Positions 36,073 through 45,060 of a stretch of DNA of 64,000 nt are shown piece by piece. The notes below the pieces were generated by a model. It did no database searches. It was not told where the DNA came from and was given only the letters and a program-made list of their open reading frames with translations. A program made the translations under genes and the position numbers. The stretch's first letter is position 1. Each line of letters starts with the position of its first letter. Origin of the DNA: Spartobacteria bacterium. Its GTDB lineage: Bacteria; Verrucomicrobiota; Verrucomicrobiia; Chthoniobacterales; UBA10450. The stretch lies in the NCBI GenBank assembly GCA_003167555.1, contig PMSN01000011.1, positions 124,001 to 188,000 of the forward strand, written 5' to 3'.

Positions 36073-37193
36073 TGTCCGGGCGCGTCTTTCTTGTTTTCGC
36101 CGTTCTGTTCTGGAGCGCGCCGTTGAATTTTTTCGCGCAGTCTCCGGCAAAATCCGTCGCCGCTTCGCCGTCGCCTGTTCCAACTGCAGCACCGCAGCCC
36201 TCACCGACGCCGACGACAAAGTCGCTCGTCGATTCAATGGATTCGACGGACTTGAAGGAAGCGATCCAACTCTTGAAGAACAATTACATCAAGCCCGAGG
36301 CGCTAAACGAAACAGAGCTGAGCCGCGCCACCTTTGAAGGACTTCTCACGCGACTCGGCCGCGGCGTCGTGCTGCTTCCCGATGCGGCGGCCGATCCAAC
36401 GGAACCCGCCACGCCGTTCTACGGCGAAATCATCGAGGATCACATCGGCTATCTGCGGCTCGGCACTTTGAACCGTGCCAACCTCGACACGCTCGATGCA
36501 AACGTGCAAACCTTCGGCGCGAAGAAAGTGGATGCCGTCGTGCTCGATTTGCGGGCCAGCGCGGCCACAAACGATTTCGCGACGGCCTCGGAGTTCGCGA
36601 AGCGTTTTTGTCCGAAGGGCAAGCCGCTCTTCACGCTGCGCAAAACCACCGTGAGACAGGAGCGCTCCTTCACTTCGGATCGCGAACCTTCCTATCAAGG
36701 TTTGATCATCATTCTCGCCGACGGCGACACCGCCGGCGCTTCGGAAGCGATCGCAGGTGTGGTGCGGCTTTACGACAAGTCGCTCATCATCGGGCAACAG
36801 ACTGCCGGGCGCGCCGTGGAATATTCCGACCTTCGGCTTCCAAGCGGAAAGGTGCTGCGCGTGGCTGTCGGCGAAGCGGTCTTGCCGGAAGGCGTTCCGC
36901 TTTTTCCCGGCGGGCTCAAGCCGGATGTGCCGGTGGAAATGCCGGGGGTGGACAAGCGCGAAATTTTTCAGCAGAGCCGGGAGAAGGGGATGACGCCGTT
37001 TGTGGTGGAAAATGCGCGCCCGCACCTGAACGAAGCGGCGCTCATTTCGGGTAAGAATCCGGAGCTCGAAGCGATGGAATTGGCGCAGCGAAAAAATCGC
37101 AGCCCGGAGAAATCATTGGTGCACGATGCTGTTTTGCAGCGCGCTCTCGATCTGGTGACATCGATCGCCATTTTTAACAGCGCCCGAAAGTAA
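36072..37193 (+). CDS. S41 (C-terminal processing) peptidase homolog with both catalytic residues replaced
   Basis: A 373-residue secreted protein: signal peptide MSGRVFLVFAVLFWSAPLNF, a Pro-rich spacer, then an S41 core (HIGYLRLGTLNRANLDTLDA, VDAVVLDLRA, GLIIILADGDTAGASEAIAG). In active CtpA enzymes the nucleophile is the first Ser of TASASE and the general base Lys lies 25 residues later. Here these align with Gly222 (TAGASE) and Arg247 (TAGRAVEY). No PDZ domain is apparent. It is therefore predicted to be a pseudo-protease, perhaps a periplasmic binding or scaffolding protein. It is coupled to purD. Confidence 0.8.
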   Translation: MSGRVFLVFAVLFWSAPLNFFAQSPAKSVAASPSPVPTAAPQPSPTPTTKSLVDSMDSTDLKEAIQLLKNNYIKPEALNETELSRATFEGLLTRLGRGVVLLPDAAADPTEPATPFYGEIIEDHIGYLRLGTLNRANLDTLDANVQTFGAKKVDAVVLDLRASAATNDFATASEFAKRFCPKGKPLFTLRKTTVRQERSFTSDREPSYQGLIIILADGDTAGASEAIAGVVRLYDKSLIIGQQTAGRAVEYSDLRLPSGKVLRVAVGEAVLPEGVPLFPGGLKPDVPVEMPGVDKREIFQQSREKGMTPFVVENARPHLNEAALISGKNPELEAMELAQRKNRSPEKSLVHDAVLQRALDLVTSIAIFNSARK

Positions 37194-37253
37194 ATCGCGG
37201 GCGGTGCGTCGTTCTCTGGAAAACTTCGCCTCGATCGCGTAGAGTTGCCTCCC

Positions 37254-37973
37254 GTGAATCCCCTAGAGGAGCGCATCGAATACGAATTCCACAACCCGCT
37301 CTTGCTGGCGGAGGCGCTCACGCACCCGAGTTTGCGTCACGAGACGCAGCGCCAATATTTCGATAATCAGCGCTTGGAATTTCTGGGCGACGCGGTTCTG
37401 CAGCTTGTGATTACCGAGCACCTCTACGCTCATTTCGCGGCCGAAGCTGAAGGGCAGCTGACGAAGCTCCGGTCGCGTCTCGTTTCGCGCGAAGCGCTCG
37501 CGGTCCACGCGGCCACGATCGAGCTCGGAAGTTATCTGTTGATGGGCCGCGGCGAAGAGGCGAGCGGCGGCCGCGAACGCCCCTCGACACTCGCCGACGC
37601 CTTCGAGGCGCTCGTCGGCGCGATTTATCTCGATAGCGATTTGGCCACGGTCCGGCGGTTTATTTTGCAACAGGCGGCGCCGGATCTGGCGCAGTTGGTG
37701 GCGGAGCCGGTCGATGTCAATCCGAAGGGACAACTCCAGGAATTGCTCCAGTCGATTTCGCCGCGCAGCCCCGCTTATGAGGTCATTTCGCAAACGGGCC
37801 CGGAGCACCAGAAGACATTTGTCGTGCGTGCGCTCTGGGAAGGGATCGAGCTGGGGCAGGGCACTGGCCGCAGCAAGAAGCAGGCGGAGACGGCTGCAGC
37901 GATTGAGGCGATCGAGGCGAAGCGCTGGGAGAAGGCTTCTTCGATGGTAGGGCGAGACTCCGTCGAGCCGTGA
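37254..37973 (+). CDS. rnc: Ribonuclease III
   Basis: 239 residues from GTG 37254 (TTG 37245 is possible). The RNase III signature RLEFLGDAVLQLVITEH is near residues 40-56, with the second acidic cluster STLADAFEALVGAIYLD. The C-terminal double-stranded RNA-binding domain begins NPKGQLQELLQS and ends GRSKKQAETAAA. It processes rRNA and other dsRNA. The last ten residues (SMVGRDSVEP) are read from a 25-bp dispersed repeat. Confidence 0.95.
   Translation: MNPLEERIEYEFHNPLLLAEALTHPSLRHETQRQYFDNQRLEFLGDAVLQLVITEHLYAHFAAEAEGQLTKLRSRLVSREALAVHAATIELGSYLLMGRGEEASGGRERPSTLADAFEALVGAIYLDSDLATVRRFILQQAAPDLAQLVAEPVDVNPKGQLQELLQSISPRSPAYEVISQTGPEHQKTFVVRALWEGIELGQGTGRSKKQAETAAAIEAIEAKRWEKASSMVGRDSVEP
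37946..37970 (+). repeat. 25-bp dispersed repeat (copy 2) at the rnc stop
   Basis: Identical to 18592-18616. It supplies the C-terminal residues of RNase III; the TGA stop follows immediately. Confidence 0.8.
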
Positions 37974-38001
37974 TTTTCGGGCTCGTGGGATTCTCGACCT
38001 A

Positions 38002-38835
38002 TCATTCCGGAATAATCGGTGAATGATTCAACGCGTGCAGCGCTGCGCCTCCCGACGTTTCCCACGCCAGATGTTGCGCGATGGTCGCGGTCACGAATTT
38101 CTTGGCCCGACGCACGGCTTCTTCGAGGCCGCGGCCGCCCGCCAGACCTGCGGTAATCGCCGCGGAATAAGTACAGCCGGTGCCATGCGTGGCGACGCCG
38201 CGCGAGAACGGCGCCGAAAACTCAACGACGTTTCCTTCGAGAAAGAGCAGGTCGATCGCATTGTCGCCCGTCAGATGGCCTCCTTTCAGGAGCACCGGGA
38301 CGCGATATTTTTTCACCAGCTTCCAACCCGCTTCGCGCATCGCCGGCAAATCATCGATCGTTTCTCCCAGAAGGCGGGCCGCTTCCCCGAGGTTCGGTGT
38401 CAGCAAAGCGGCCAGCGGAAACAGTTCGCGCTCGTAACTCGCGATCGCATCGTCGGCCAGAAGGAGATCGCCGCTCGTCGCCACCATCACCGGATCGATC
38501 ACGAGTGGCGAGGTCCGCTTGGTTCGTTCGGCGTGCGCGCGCAACGTCGTTGCGATCCCGGACACGATCTCGGCGGAGAAAAGCAAACCGGTTTTGATCG
38601 CGGCGACGGGAAAGCTTTTCAGAACGACCTCGATTTGTTCCCGGACAAGCGCCGCGTTCACGCCTTCGATTTTGGAAACCAGGCCGGGCGTTTCCGCAAC
38701 GACGCACGTGACCGCGGTCAGCCCGTAGACGCCGAGAGCGCTGAAAGTTTTCAGGTCCGCCTGGATTCCGGCGCCGGCGCTGCTGTCGGAGCCGGCGATG
38801 GTGAGGGCGACTGGGACTTCGGAGTTCGCCGGCAT
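38002..38835 (-). CDS. thiD: Hydroxymethylpyrimidine/phosphomethylpyrimidine kinase
   Basis: 277 residues of the ribokinase-like fold: [20 protein letters not shown] at the N terminus, [16 protein letters not shown]-type motif ([16 protein letters not shown]), [13 protein letters not shown] and the anion-hole/catalytic [20 protein letters not shown]. It phosphorylates HMP and HMP-P for thiamine synthesis. No other thi genes are in the window. It is convergent with rnc. Confidence 0.95.
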   Translation of the reverse strand: MPANSEVPVALTIAGSDSSAGAGIQADLKTFSALGVYGLTAVTCVVAETPGLVSKIEGVNAALVREQIEVVLKSFPVAAIKTGLLFSAEIVSGIATTLRAHAERTKRTSPLVIDPVMVATSGDLLLADDAIASYERELFPLAALLTPNLGEAARLLGETIDDLPAMREAGWKLVKKYRVPVLLKGGHLTGDNAIDLLFLEGNVVEFSAPFSRGVATHGTGCTYSAAITAGLAGGRGLEEAVRRAKKFVTATIAQHLAWETSGGAALHALNHSPIIPE

Positions 38836-38849
38836 TTGATCGAAAGAAA

Positions 38850-38864
38850 CGGGCCGCAGGCCCG
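38850..38864. repeat. Short hairpin CGGGCCGCAGGCCCG
   Basis: A perfect 6-bp stem around a GCA loop in the 42-base gap between the ferredoxin gene and thiD. The surrounding AAACGGGCCGCAGGCCCGTG may belong to another dispersed family, but only this copy was found here. Confidence 0.5.
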
Positions 38865-38877
38865 TGGCTACACCGCG

Positions 38878-39111
38878 CTAAGCGCCGTCGTTGCCGATGG
38901 CTTCGACGGGGCAACCTTCCATCGCTTCCTTGCAGAGCGCTTCTTCCTCGGGCGACTCGGGCTGCTTGTAAACAAAGGAGTGTCCGCCGTCGTCGTTGCG
39001 TTTGTAATTTGCCGGCGCAGTCTCGCGGCAGAGATCGCAGTCGATGCACTGATCGTCGACGTAGAATTTTCCGTCGACGTTTTCTGGATATTTGTTTGCC
39101 GCGTCGGCCAT
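38878..39111 (-). CDS. Small ferredoxin, single 4Fe-4S type
   Basis: 77 residues with CIDCDLC (Cys22, 25, 28) and a distal CPVEAIG (Cys67), plus Cys60. The spacing fits a Bacillus-type ferredoxin binding one [4Fe-4S] cluster; a low-potential electron carrier in the cytoplasm. The acidic composition is typical. It is followed by thiD on the same strand. Its partner enzyme is unknown. Confidence 0.9.
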   Translation of the reverse strand: MADAANKYPENVDGKFYVDDQCIDCDLCRETAPANYKRNDDGGHSFVYKQPESPEEEALCKEAMEGCPVEAIGNDGA

Positions 39112-39247
39112 AGGTCGCGTAAAAGCGAAGTGGAAGGTAGGAAGAAACCCCTCGCGCGCAATGGAATTTTCTTATGAAACGTAGTTTCTGCGCGACCAGC
39201 GCAGCGGCCAGCGGCGATAGTGGGTGTGATGCGGCGGGCCGTTCTCG

Positions 39248-39490
39248 ATGAAAGCTGAAGCTGCCAAGACCTTGCGCGCGTTCCTGTTCGAGCTGGCCAT
39301 CTATGCCGCTCTCGTCACAGGCTATTTTTTCCTCGTCCTCCATTACCTTTCGGGATGGCTCCAGGATCTTCACCTGCACCACGTGAAAGTCTACGCGCTG
39401 ACAGCGATCGCGCTGATCATCGGCCAGGCGGTCTTGCTCGAGAATGTCACCACCTGGCTGATGCGTCTGCTCCGTGGCCGCTCGGAATAA
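39248..39490 (+). CDS. Small two-helix membrane protein
   Basis: 80 residues with two clear membrane helices (LFELAIYAALVTGYFFLVLH and VYALTAIALIIGQAVLLENV). It is four bases upstream of the TauE-like exporter, so probably cotranscribed. No known family was recognised; it may be an accessory subunit. Confidence 0.7.
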   Translation: MKAEAAKTLRAFLFELAIYAALVTGYFFLVLHYLSGWLQDLHLHHVKVYALTAIALIIGQAVLLENVTTWLMRLLRGRSE

Positions 39491-39493
39491 CGT

Positions 39494-40417
39494 ATGTTTT
39501 TTCCGATCTCGAATTCGCACATCAGTCCGATTTATCTCGCGGTAATCGGATTTCTCATTGGCGTGATGGGGGGTTTCTTCGGCGTGGGCGGCAGCTTCAT
39601 CGCGGGGCCCGCGCTGCGGGCCGTAGGTCTCGATTGGAACTTCGCAGTCGGCACGGACTTGGCGCACATTGTCGGAAAATCGGTCGTGGCCGCGAAACGG
39701 CATCGCGCGCTGGGCAATGTGGATTTGCGTCTCGGGTTCATCATGGCCATCGGGACGATGGGCGGCGCCGAAGTCGGCGCGCAGTTGATCCAGATGCTGA
39801 AGCGCGCCGGCAACGTCAACTCGGTCGTGAGCATCGTCTCCATCGCGATCTACGTGAGCATTTCGAGTTTCATGATCTGGGAATCCTGGCGCACGCTTCA
39901 ATACCAAAAGCGACGCCCTCGCAGCAAGGTGGCGGGAACCGCCACGAAACAGGATGAGTCCTCGTTCAGCCACCGGACCAAAGCGATCCAGGGTTTTCGC
40001 CTTTGTCCGATGATCTCGCTCCCGACCTCCGGCGTGAAAGCCATCTCGCTTTGGGTGATCATTCTGGTTTCTTTCATCGGGGGTTTGTTCAGCGGCTTCC
40101 TCGGCGGCGGCGCCGGTTACATCCGGATGCCGATGATGGTTTATGTCCTCGGAATTCCGACGCATCTCGCGGTCGGGACCGATCTGTTCGAGATCATCAT
40201 CTCGGCCAGCTACGGCACTTTCAGTCACGCCATCAAAGGCAACGTCGACATTCTGATTGCCCTGGTCATGAACACGGGTGCGGCCATCGGCGCGCAGATC
40301 GGCGCGATTTCCACTCAATATTTTGCCGGCCCGAAGATTCGCCTGGCTTTCGTGCCGCTGCCGTTGATCGGCGCGGCAATTGTCATTTACACGATGATGA
40401 GCGGCCACAAACTTTAG
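39494..40417 (+). CDS. TauE/SafE-family sulfite/anion exporter
   Basis: 307 residues with two symmetric sets of helices. Each repeat carries the Gly-rich motif: GVMGGFFGVGGSFIAGPALR in the first, and GLFSGFLGGGAGYIRMPMMV in the second, with VGTDL following in both. TauE/SafE proteins export sulfite, sulfoacetate or related anions. The central loop of about 50 residues is hydrophilic. It is in an operon with the small membrane protein upstream and a universal stress protein downstream. Confidence 0.9.
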   Translation: MFFPISNSHISPIYLAVIGFLIGVMGGFFGVGGSFIAGPALRAVGLDWNFAVGTDLAHIVGKSVVAAKRHRALGNVDLRLGFIMAIGTMGGAEVGAQLIQMLKRAGNVNSVVSIVSIAIYVSISSFMIWESWRTLQYQKRRPRSKVAGTATKQDESSFSHRTKAIQGFRLCPMISLPTSGVKAISLWVIILVSFIGGLFSGFLGGGAGYIRMPMMVYVLGIPTHLAVGTDLFEIIISASYGTFSHAIKGNVDILIALVMNTGAAIGAQIGAISTQYFAGPKIRLAFVPLPLIGAAIVIYTMMSGHKL

Positions 40418-40421
40418 CCTC

Positions 40422-41321
40422 ATGCGCATCCTGATTTGCAGCGACGGCACCGACCCGGCCGACAAACCGGTCCTCCTCGGCGGCCTGGTCGCGGCGCCCA
40501 CCAAAGCCGAGACCACGCTGCTCGGCATTGCCGAGCTATCCGGCGACGAACAGCCGTTGCGCGCGGCGCTCGAAAGCGAAGCAGAAAAGCTGCGCGGTTT
40601 CGGCGTGTCGCCGGAAATTGTCCTGCGCACGGGCGAACCGATCCGGGAAATTTTGCATCAAACGACTGAGGCGTCCTACGATCTCACGATCATCGGCGCG
40701 CGGCGCAAAGGGACCACTGGGCTCTATTGGCGGAGCGAGAAGACTTACGAAGTCATCAAAGCGATTCCTTCGCCGGTCCTGCTCGCGACCGGCACCTGCG
40801 AAACCTTGAAGAGCTTTGTCGTCTGCACCGGCGGAAAAACTTTCATCGACGCCGCGGTTCAACTGACGGGTAAACTCGCGGCCGCGGTGGGCGCGTCGGT
40901 GACGCTCTTGCACGTCATGGCCGAGCCGCCGGCCATCTACGCCGATCTCGTCCGCCTCGAGGAAGACGTCGAACAGCTCTTGCAATCCGATTCCGAGCTT
41001 GGCTGCAATTTGCGCGCGCAGAAAAAAAGTCTCGAGCTGCTCGGCGTGACGACCGAGGTGCGGGTGCGACACGGCATCGTGCTCAGCCAGGTCTTCACGG
41101 AGGTGGGCGAAAAAAATCACGACCTGATCGTGACCGGTTCGTCACCGACGCGCGGTCCGCTCGGCCACTACATCATGGGGGATCTCACCCGCAGCATCGT
41201 GAATCGCGCGAACGTGCCCGTCCTCGTCGCCCGCGCCGCGAAGTCAACCCAACCGGCGCGTCCGGGTTTCTGGAACGCCTTGAAACAAATATTCGCAACA
41301 ACTCACGGCGAGCCCTCTTAA
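40422..41321 (+). CDS. Tandem-domain universal stress protein
   Basis: 299 residues with two USP domains. The second keeps the ATP-binding loop (TGSSPTRGPLGHYIMGDLTR, then VPVLVARA). The first (MRILICSDGTDPADKPVLLG to IGARRKGTTGLYWRSE) has a less complete nucleotide motif. It lies four bases after the TauE-like gene. A link of USP and anion exporter suggests a stress or energy response. Its end overlaps convergent trpC by four bases. Confidence 0.85.
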   Translation: MRILICSDGTDPADKPVLLGGLVAAPTKAETTLLGIAELSGDEQPLRAALESEAEKLRGFGVSPEIVLRTGEPIREILHQTTEASYDLTIIGARRKGTTGLYWRSEKTYEVIKAIPSPVLLATGTCETLKSFVVCTGGKTFIDAAVQLTGKLAAAVGASVTLLHVMAEPPAIYADLVRLEEDVEQLLQSDSELGCNLRAQKKSLELLGVTTEVRVRHGIVLSQVFTEVGEKNHDLIVTGSSPTRGPLGHYIMGDLTRSIVNRANVPVLVARAAKSTQPARPGFWNALKQIFATTHGEPS

Positions 41322-42118
41322 TTCGACGTTGGACGTTGCGCCTTTTCGTTGATGGCGTTGATTTCACCAACCAATCCGCTCTCTCCTCGCATCAGCGCCT
41401 CCCCAATCAAAACCGCATCCAGGCCGCACGCCCTGATTCGCGCCAAATCTTCCGCCGTCCGGATTCCGCTCTCGCTCACCAGCACAATTTCCTCCGGCAC
41501 CTCCCCGCTTAACTTTTCCGTCACACCCAAATCGACCTCGAACGTGCCCAGATCGCGGTTGTTGATGCCGATGATGCGCGCGCTGGTTTCCAGAGCGCGA
41601 TCAAGCTCCGCCAGCGTGTGCACCTCCACGAGCGCATCGAGCTGATACATCCCGGCCGTTTCCAGCAGCGCCACGAGTTTCTCCTGCGTCAGGGCGGCGA
41701 CGATGAGCAGAACGGCGTCCGCGCCCGCCGCCGCGGATTGCGCGATTTGGATTTCCTCCAGGATGAAATCCTTCCGTAAAAGCGGCGCAGCTACCGTTTC
41801 GCGAATGGACGCCAGATAACTGAGATGTCCCTGAAAAAATTGTTCGTCGGTCAAGATGGAAATCGCGTCGGCGCCGACCCGCGCATAATTCCGGGCGATC
41901 GCGACCGGATCGAACGACTCGACGATCACGCCGGCGGAGGGGGACGCTTTTTTCACCTCAGCGATGAGCGCGAGCTGGCCGGGCCCGCGCTGAAGCGCCG
42001 CTTCGAGGCTGCGAAAGTCATTTCGCAGCACCGCCGCCTTGTGCAGATCGTCGTGAAGCGGACGCAACCGCTCGATCTCGTTGCGTTTCACGCGCAAGAT
42101 TTCCTCGAGCCTGTTCAT
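41318..42118 (-). CDS. trpC: Indole-3-glycerol phosphate synthase
   Basis: 266 residues from ATG 42118 (upstream frame to 42136 not needed). TIM-barrel motifs are LIAEVKKASPSAGVI, SILTDEQFFQGHLSYL, LLRKDFILEEIQIAQSAAAG, IIGINNRDLGTFEVD and LVSESGIRTAEDL. It closes the indole ring in tryptophan synthesis. No other trp genes are nearby. The last residues (RPTSN) are read from a two-unit GGACGTT repeat. Confidence 0.95.
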   Translation of the reverse strand: MNRLEEILRVKRNEIERLRPLHDDLHKAAVLRNDFRSLEAALQRGPGQLALIAEVKKASPSAGVIVESFDPVAIARNYARVGADAISILTDEQFFQGHLSYLASIRETVAAPLLRKDFILEEIQIAQSAAAGADAVLLIVAALTQEKLVALLETAGMYQLDALVEVHTLAELDRALETSARIIGINNRDLGTFEVDLGVTEKLSGEVPEEIVLVSESGIRTAEDLARIRACGLDAVLIGEALMRGESGLVGEINAINEKAQRPTSN

Positions 42119-42189
42119 GGGAACTAGTTCGCGCAAGTCCGGCGGGATTTACAGGAGGAACTGAGGGATTATTGAATAAGCCGGGCCGT

Positions 42190-42841
42190 CTAGCTCGAAG
42201 GTAATTTATCCAAGGGACATTCTTGCGTCGCGGGAATGGTGCTGGTCACCGGCGGGCAAGGATAATATTGTGTGCGTTGCTGGATTTGCTGAGCGACTTC
42301 GGAGCTGCTGAGCAATTCCACCACCCTCAGTGCCTCGTCGAGGCCAGATGAAATGCCGCCGCCGGTGACGCGGTTGCGATCGACGACAAAGCGAGGATAG
42401 CCCTCGACCACTTTGATCGCCGGAAACTTCTTCAGACACGGAATGAAGGCCCAATGAGTGGTGGCATTATACCCGTCCAGCAGTCCAGCCTGCGCCAGGA
42501 GCAGGGCGCCTTCGCAAACTGACGCGACGAGGCGGGCCTTCCCGACTGCGCGTAATCAGGAAGTTCAGGTAGGTGCGGGCGGGATCATTCATCAACTTCT
42601 TGAGTGCCGCTGGATCTCCTCCCGGCACCCACAGGACATCCAGTCTGGGCACCTCGCTGAAGACCTTGTGCGGCTTCATTATGAAACCGTCGCGGGTCTT
42701 GATGATTCCAGGCTTCGCCGCGATCAGATAGACCGTGGGCTTCAATTTCTTATCAAACTCTTTGATCAAGCTGAAGATTTCGTAAGGCGCGGCGACGTCG
42801 AGCAGGTCGACTTTTTCGTAGATGGGAATTCCGATGATCAT
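42190..42841 (-). pseudogene. DJ-1/PfpI family protein gene with a frameshift
   Basis: From ATG 42841 the first frame gives MIIGIPIYEKVDLLDVAAPY through FLITRSR, then derails. One frame over, ARLVASVCEGALLLAQAGLL continues the fold with the nucleophile-elbow Cys, DGYNATTHWAFIP and GGGISSGLDEALRVVELL to the stop at 42190. Removing one base from the CCC run at 42541-42543 (+ strand) restores the whole reading frame. The intact protein would be an isonitrile-hydratase/transcriptional-regulator-like DJ-1 member of about 217 residues. Either a real pseudogene or a homopolymer sequencing error. Confidence 0.8.
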
Positions 42842-43013
42842 GGGGTCTTTGGGTTGTGAGTAGCACTTCGTGAGCGCCACAGGGGTTTAAGCGAGATTAG
42901 GGTCGCAGCGGGAACGGGAACAAGCCTTTTCCGAATGACTCTCCCTTGGGGGCGCGACCGGCTCCAGCTTGCGGCTTGGCCAGCGGGTGGCATGTTCCGG
43001 CGTTTCCGCTTAG

Positions 43014-43089
43014 GCCGAAGTAGCTCAGCTGGTAGAGCAGCTGATTCGTAATCAGCAGGTCACGGGTTCGAGTCCCGTCTTCGGCTCCA
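43014..43089 (+). tRNA. tRNA-Thr (anticodon CGT), CCA encoded
   Basis: A cloverleaf folds cleanly: acceptor GCCGAAG/CTTCGGC, D arm GCTCAGCTGGTAGAGC, anticodon arm GCTGA-TTCGTAA-TCAGC with anticodon CGT (reads ACG), T arm CGGGTTCGAGTCCCG, discriminator T and encoded CCA at 43087-43089. It lies alone between the DJ-1/PfpI gene and a GT-C gene; the 133 bases upstream show no coding sequence. Confidence 0.97.
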
Positions 43090-43167
43090 CTTCAATTTCC
43101 AAATCGCGGCAAGGACGCGTTCGCGGAAAACGTTGACCGGCCCGAGTGAAATCATACGGTCGAGCAC

Positions 43168-45051
43168 ATGACCCTCGGTTTGAGAAGTTCGCTGATCGCT
43201 TTGTTCGCGTCCGGCGTTCTTTATTGGGTCCTCCCGCGGTCATTTCTTCGCACAGCCGGGTTTTGGCTGAAATCGCTCTGGAGTTCGCTCGTCGCGGAAG
43301 GCGGCCAGCGACGCAAGACAATGTGGATTGTGGTCTGGTTGGTCGCGCTTGTGCCGATGATTCATCTTACCTATCTCGTGCGGCACTACGGCGTGGAAGT
43401 GCCCACGCTCGACGATTGGGAGATGGCGCCGCTCATCGTGAAAGCACACACCGGCCAACTGCACTTCGCCGACATCTTCGCGCAACAGCAGGAAGCCCGC
43501 ACCGTCCTGCCGAAATTGATTTTCGTTCTCTCGGCCGCGCGCGGGCACTGGGATGTCCGCGATCAGATGATGATCTCAGTCGTTAGTTGCTGGCTGAGCG
43601 CGGCGGGCCTTTTCCTTCTCTTGCGGCGAACCGGGCTCGGTCTCGTGGCCGTGGCGATTTGCTTCTGGCTGATGATCCTTTCCCTTTTCTCGAACGCGCA
43701 ATTCGAGCTCTGGATTTTCGCGTCCGGCTTTCCCTCTTTTCTTCCGGGACTCTTTCTCGTGGCCGCTCTTGTAACCGTCACGTCGCAAATTTCCACGGGC
43801 ACGAAATTCATTATCTGCGCAGTTCTCGCCGCGGCCAGCAGCTTCACTTTGCCGCACGGATTGCTTGCTTGGGGACTTATGTTTCCGGCGCATTTAGTTA
43901 TCGGCCGCGTCCGGCGCTGGCGATCGTGGCTCGGCCTCTGGCTGGGTCTTTGCGCGCTCTGCTCGATCTTTTATTTCTGGGGCTATGCAAAGCCAGGATA
44001 TCTCCCCAGCTTCGCTCCGGCGGTTTCTCCATTCGAGTATGTGCGCTTCTTCCTGGAATTTTTGGGTGGCGGCCTCGCTTATTCCTGGAAAGGCCATGCG
44101 ACCACGGCGGCTGCTATTTTCGGCCTGGTTAAGGTCATTCTCTTCAGCCTCGCTCTCGTCTACGCCCTGCGGCGACGGAGAGATGAAGTGTTTCTGGCGA
44201 AGGTGATTCCCTGGTTTGCCCTCGGGCTATGTTCGGTCTCCAGCGCTGTTCTTGCCGCGTTGGGGCGGGTCGGATACGGCTCGAGTTACGCGCTCTCCTC
44301 GCGCTATGTGACCTTCTCGATTTATTTGACGGTGGCGGTGATCGCGCTCGTGACGGTCGTTGCCACCGAAATCGTCCGCGCGCGCGGCTCATATCGGATG
44401 CGAGCTTGGGTCGCCGGAACGTGTCTGCTTCTCATCGTTTCTTACCTCATCGCCTTTCAACTGCGCGCCGCGAACACGCTCTTCTTTCTCCGTTCGTTAT
44501 CGGCCAAAGACCGGTTGGCCCGCGCGGCTGTCCTCTTCAGCGCCACGCTCGATACTTCGGAGGTCATCAAGAAAACAGCGTATCCAGATAACGCCGAACC
44601 CGTCGTGCGGAACGCTGCCGCGCTCGACCGCTTGCATTTGCTCCGGCCACCCTTGGTCCGAAGCAATCGCCTGAACACTCTTCCGCACGAAATCGCCGAT
44701 GGCGAACGCGCTTCCGGTTCGTGTGAAGCCGTGACGGAACTGGAGCCGGAACTCGACCGCGCTTCGGGCTGGGCGATTCTCAATGCGAAAGGACGGCCCG
44801 CCGATTGCGTCGTCGTCGCGTATCAAAATCCGCCGGATCAGGAATGGATCGTATTCGCGATCTCGGATTCGTTCGCGATGCGAGCCGACACAATGAAAAA
44901 ATATCGCGACGTGGATTATCTCTGGGCCGGATGGACTGCGACATTTCCGCGGCGGCTCATTCCCCCAGGCGCAAAGCTGTCGTTTTGGGCGCTCGATGCG
45001 GACGCGCCGAAGCTGTATTTGTTAGCGGACGATCGCTCCTCCGCGCGATAG
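43168..45051 (+). CDS. GT-C-like multi-pass membrane protein
   Basis: 627 residues, about twelve hydrophobic segments. Near residues 75-85 comes GVEVPTLDDWEMAPLIVKAH, whose DDW acidic motif occupies the first external loop, as in other GT-C-like proteins. The C-terminal 170 residues are soluble. The protein encoded at 53428 has a comparable motif (LPFQDQWGKEADYVLAPL), so the two are probably distant paralogs. It is followed after nine bases by a methyltransferase and two GT2 genes, forming a glycan-related operon. Confidence 0.7.
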   Translation: MTLGLRSSLIALFASGVLYWVLPRSFLRTAGFWLKSLWSSLVAEGGQRRKTMWIVVWLVALVPMIHLTYLVRHYGVEVPTLDDWEMAPLIVKAHTGQLHFADIFAQQQEARTVLPKLIFVLSAARGHWDVRDQMMISVVSCWLSAAGLFLLLRRTGLGLVAVAICFWLMILSLFSNAQFELWIFASGFPSFLPGLFLVAALVTVTSQISTGTKFIICAVLAAASSFTLPHGLLAWGLMFPAHLVIGRVRRWRSWLGLWLGLCALCSIFYFWGYAKPGYLPSFAPAVSPFEYVRFFLEFLGGGLAYSWKGHATTAAAIFGLVKVILFSLALVYALRRRRDEVFLAKVIPWFALGLCSVSSAVLAALGRVGYGSSYALSSRYVTFSIYLTVAVIALVTVVATEIVRARGSYRMRAWVAGTCLLLIVSYLIAFQLRAANTLFFLRSLSAKDRLARAAVLFSATLDTSEVIKKTAYPDNAEPVVRNAAALDRLHLLRPPLVRSNRLNTLPHEIADGERASGSCEAVTELEPELDRASGWAILNAKGRPADCVVVAYQNPPDQEWIVFAISDSFAMRADTMKKYRDVDYLWAGWTATFPRRLIPPGAKLSFWALDADAPKLYLLADDRSSAR

Positions 45052-45060
45052 GAACTCTTC

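Noticed and set aside
38351-40630. A 759-codon open frame on the - strand spanning several genes
   Set aside because: It crosses the ferredoxin, TauE-like and thiD genes in other frames; composition is His/Arg/Asp-rich and no domain is recognisable.
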